Source: SCTD01 sp963784675 (GTDB lineage: Bacteria > Actinomycetota > Actinomycetes > Mycobacteriales > SCTD01). From it: a stretch of 64,000 nucleotides of DNA. The notes below the pieces were generated by a model. That model was not told where the DNA came from. It worked only from the letters and a program-made list of their open reading frames with translations, and did no database searches. The DNA lies in NCBI GenBank assembly GCA_963784675.1, contig CAWASE010000002.1, positions 248,001 to 312,000 of the forward strand. Reading direction: 5' to 3'. A program made the position numbers and the translations under genes. Below are positions 63,582-64,000 of this stretch, piece by piece (the first letter of the stretch is position 1; each line of letters opens with the position of its first letter).

Positions 63582-64000
63582 GTGCAGGACGACGACGTCA
63601 CGCTCGCGCCTGCCGTCGACCTCGGTCGGGTGCTGCACTCCGACCCGCACGACTTCGCCGGGCTGTACATCCGCCACCGCTCGTCGTTCACCCTGCACGC
63701 GCGCCGCTACCTCAACGATCCGCGTGACTGCGACGAGGTCGTGCAGGAGGCGTTCCTGCGGCTGTTCCTGGCGCTGCCGGAGCTCGAGACCGAGCTGCAG
63801 GCGCTGGCCTACTGCCGCCGCACCATCACCAACCTGTGCATCGACCGCTACCGGGCGCAGGCCCGGCGTCCGCGCCTGATCGACCTGGACAGCGTCCCCG
63901 CAGACCTGCTGGCAGACGTGGACGAGGTCGATCCGGTCGTCCGGGCCGAAGACGCTGCGACGGTCCGCGAGGCCTTGTCGCTGCTCTCGCCCCTGCACCG
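63582..64000 (+). CDS. RNA polymerase sigma factor, ECF-like, 3' truncated by the window
   Basis: The GTG at 63582, with GGAGG about 7 nt upstream, opens an uninterrupted frame to the window end (139 residues). Region 2 is seen in FAGLYIRHRSSFTLHARRYLNDPRDCDEVVQEAFLRLF, continuing through YCRRTITNLCIDRYRAQARRPR; region 4 begins at EALSLLSPLHR. This is the layout of ECF sigma factors; the specific group and regulon cannot be told. A stem-loop in the leader (63522-63547) may affect its expression. Confidence 0.85.
   Translation, partial: MQDDDVTLAPAVDLGRVLHSDPHDFAGLYIRHRSSFTLHARRYLNDPRDCDEVVQEAFLRLFLALPELETELQALAYCRRTITNLCIDRYRAQARRPRLIDLDSVPADLLADVDEVDPVVRAEDAATVREALSLLSPLH

Overview
The window is high-GC DNA (roughly 70% or more by eye) with GTG/TTG starts, GTGA/ATGA stop-start overlaps and many leaderless-type starts. 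The gene content points to an actinobacterium (Actinomycetota): mycothiol deacetylase MshB, an Ada-AlkA fusion followed by ogt, a mycobacterial-type Sdh1 operon, dodecin, a c-di-AMP riboswitch ahead of an NlpC/P60 protein, and an fdxA-dapC pair. Chemotaxis genes suggest a motile lineage. I cannot fix the genus; Frankiales, Geodermatophilales or Kineosporiales relatives are guesses.

Layout. 1-13.1 kb: end of a GH3 glycosidase, small VOC, monooxygenase and zinc-finger proteins, a DNA repair block (ada-alkA fusion, ogt, a separate HhH-GPD glycosylase, MutT), a metallohydrolase/DUF2786 pair, the riboswitch-controlled NlpC/P60 cell-wall hydrolase, an FMN alpha-hydroxy-acid oxidase divergent from a patatin. 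13.1-16.5 kb: sdhC-sdhA-sdhB. 16.6-22.6 kb: dodecin, a secreted Asp-box protein, typA, yqgE. 22.6-29.7 kb: a hybrid histidine kinase coupled to a DUF3445 protein, mshB, and an FtsH-like AAA protease. 30.4-40.7 kb: cheW-MCP, then a cheA(-CheW-REC) and a REC-GAF regulator, split by a giant secreted protein. 32.8-54.8 kb holds four giant secreted proteins (called P1-P4 here) that differ at the N-terminus but share one C-terminal module, a triple repeat of about 115 residues marked by LDTR and a GYY/GYF end; a DUF559 protein and cysS lie among them. 54.8-64 kb: SirB1-type protein, fdxA-dapC-dapD-VOC-dapE (lysine/DAP pathway), a Ski2-like helicase, a histidine phosphatase, and the start of an ECF sigma factor.

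How it fits together. The most unusual part is the P1-P4 set. P1 is Asp-box/sialidase-like, P2 is glycine-rich with Ig-like repeats, and P3 and P4 are DUF4394-Calx-beta-DUF4394 tandem paralogs. Each has a Ser/Pro/Ala/Thr-rich linker and then the same triple module. This looks like a modular surface or secreted protein system in which one C-terminal cassette displays different N-terminal domains, next to chemotaxis signalling genes. The module is the best candidate for an undescribed system; its function is unknown to me.

Caveats. Five genes carry apparent single-base indels (near 43, 9335, 18618 with 18730, 45226, 53855). None of the obvious housekeeping genes does. They may be sequencing errors or real mutations. 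No tRNA, rRNA, CRISPR array, integrase or transposase was seen.
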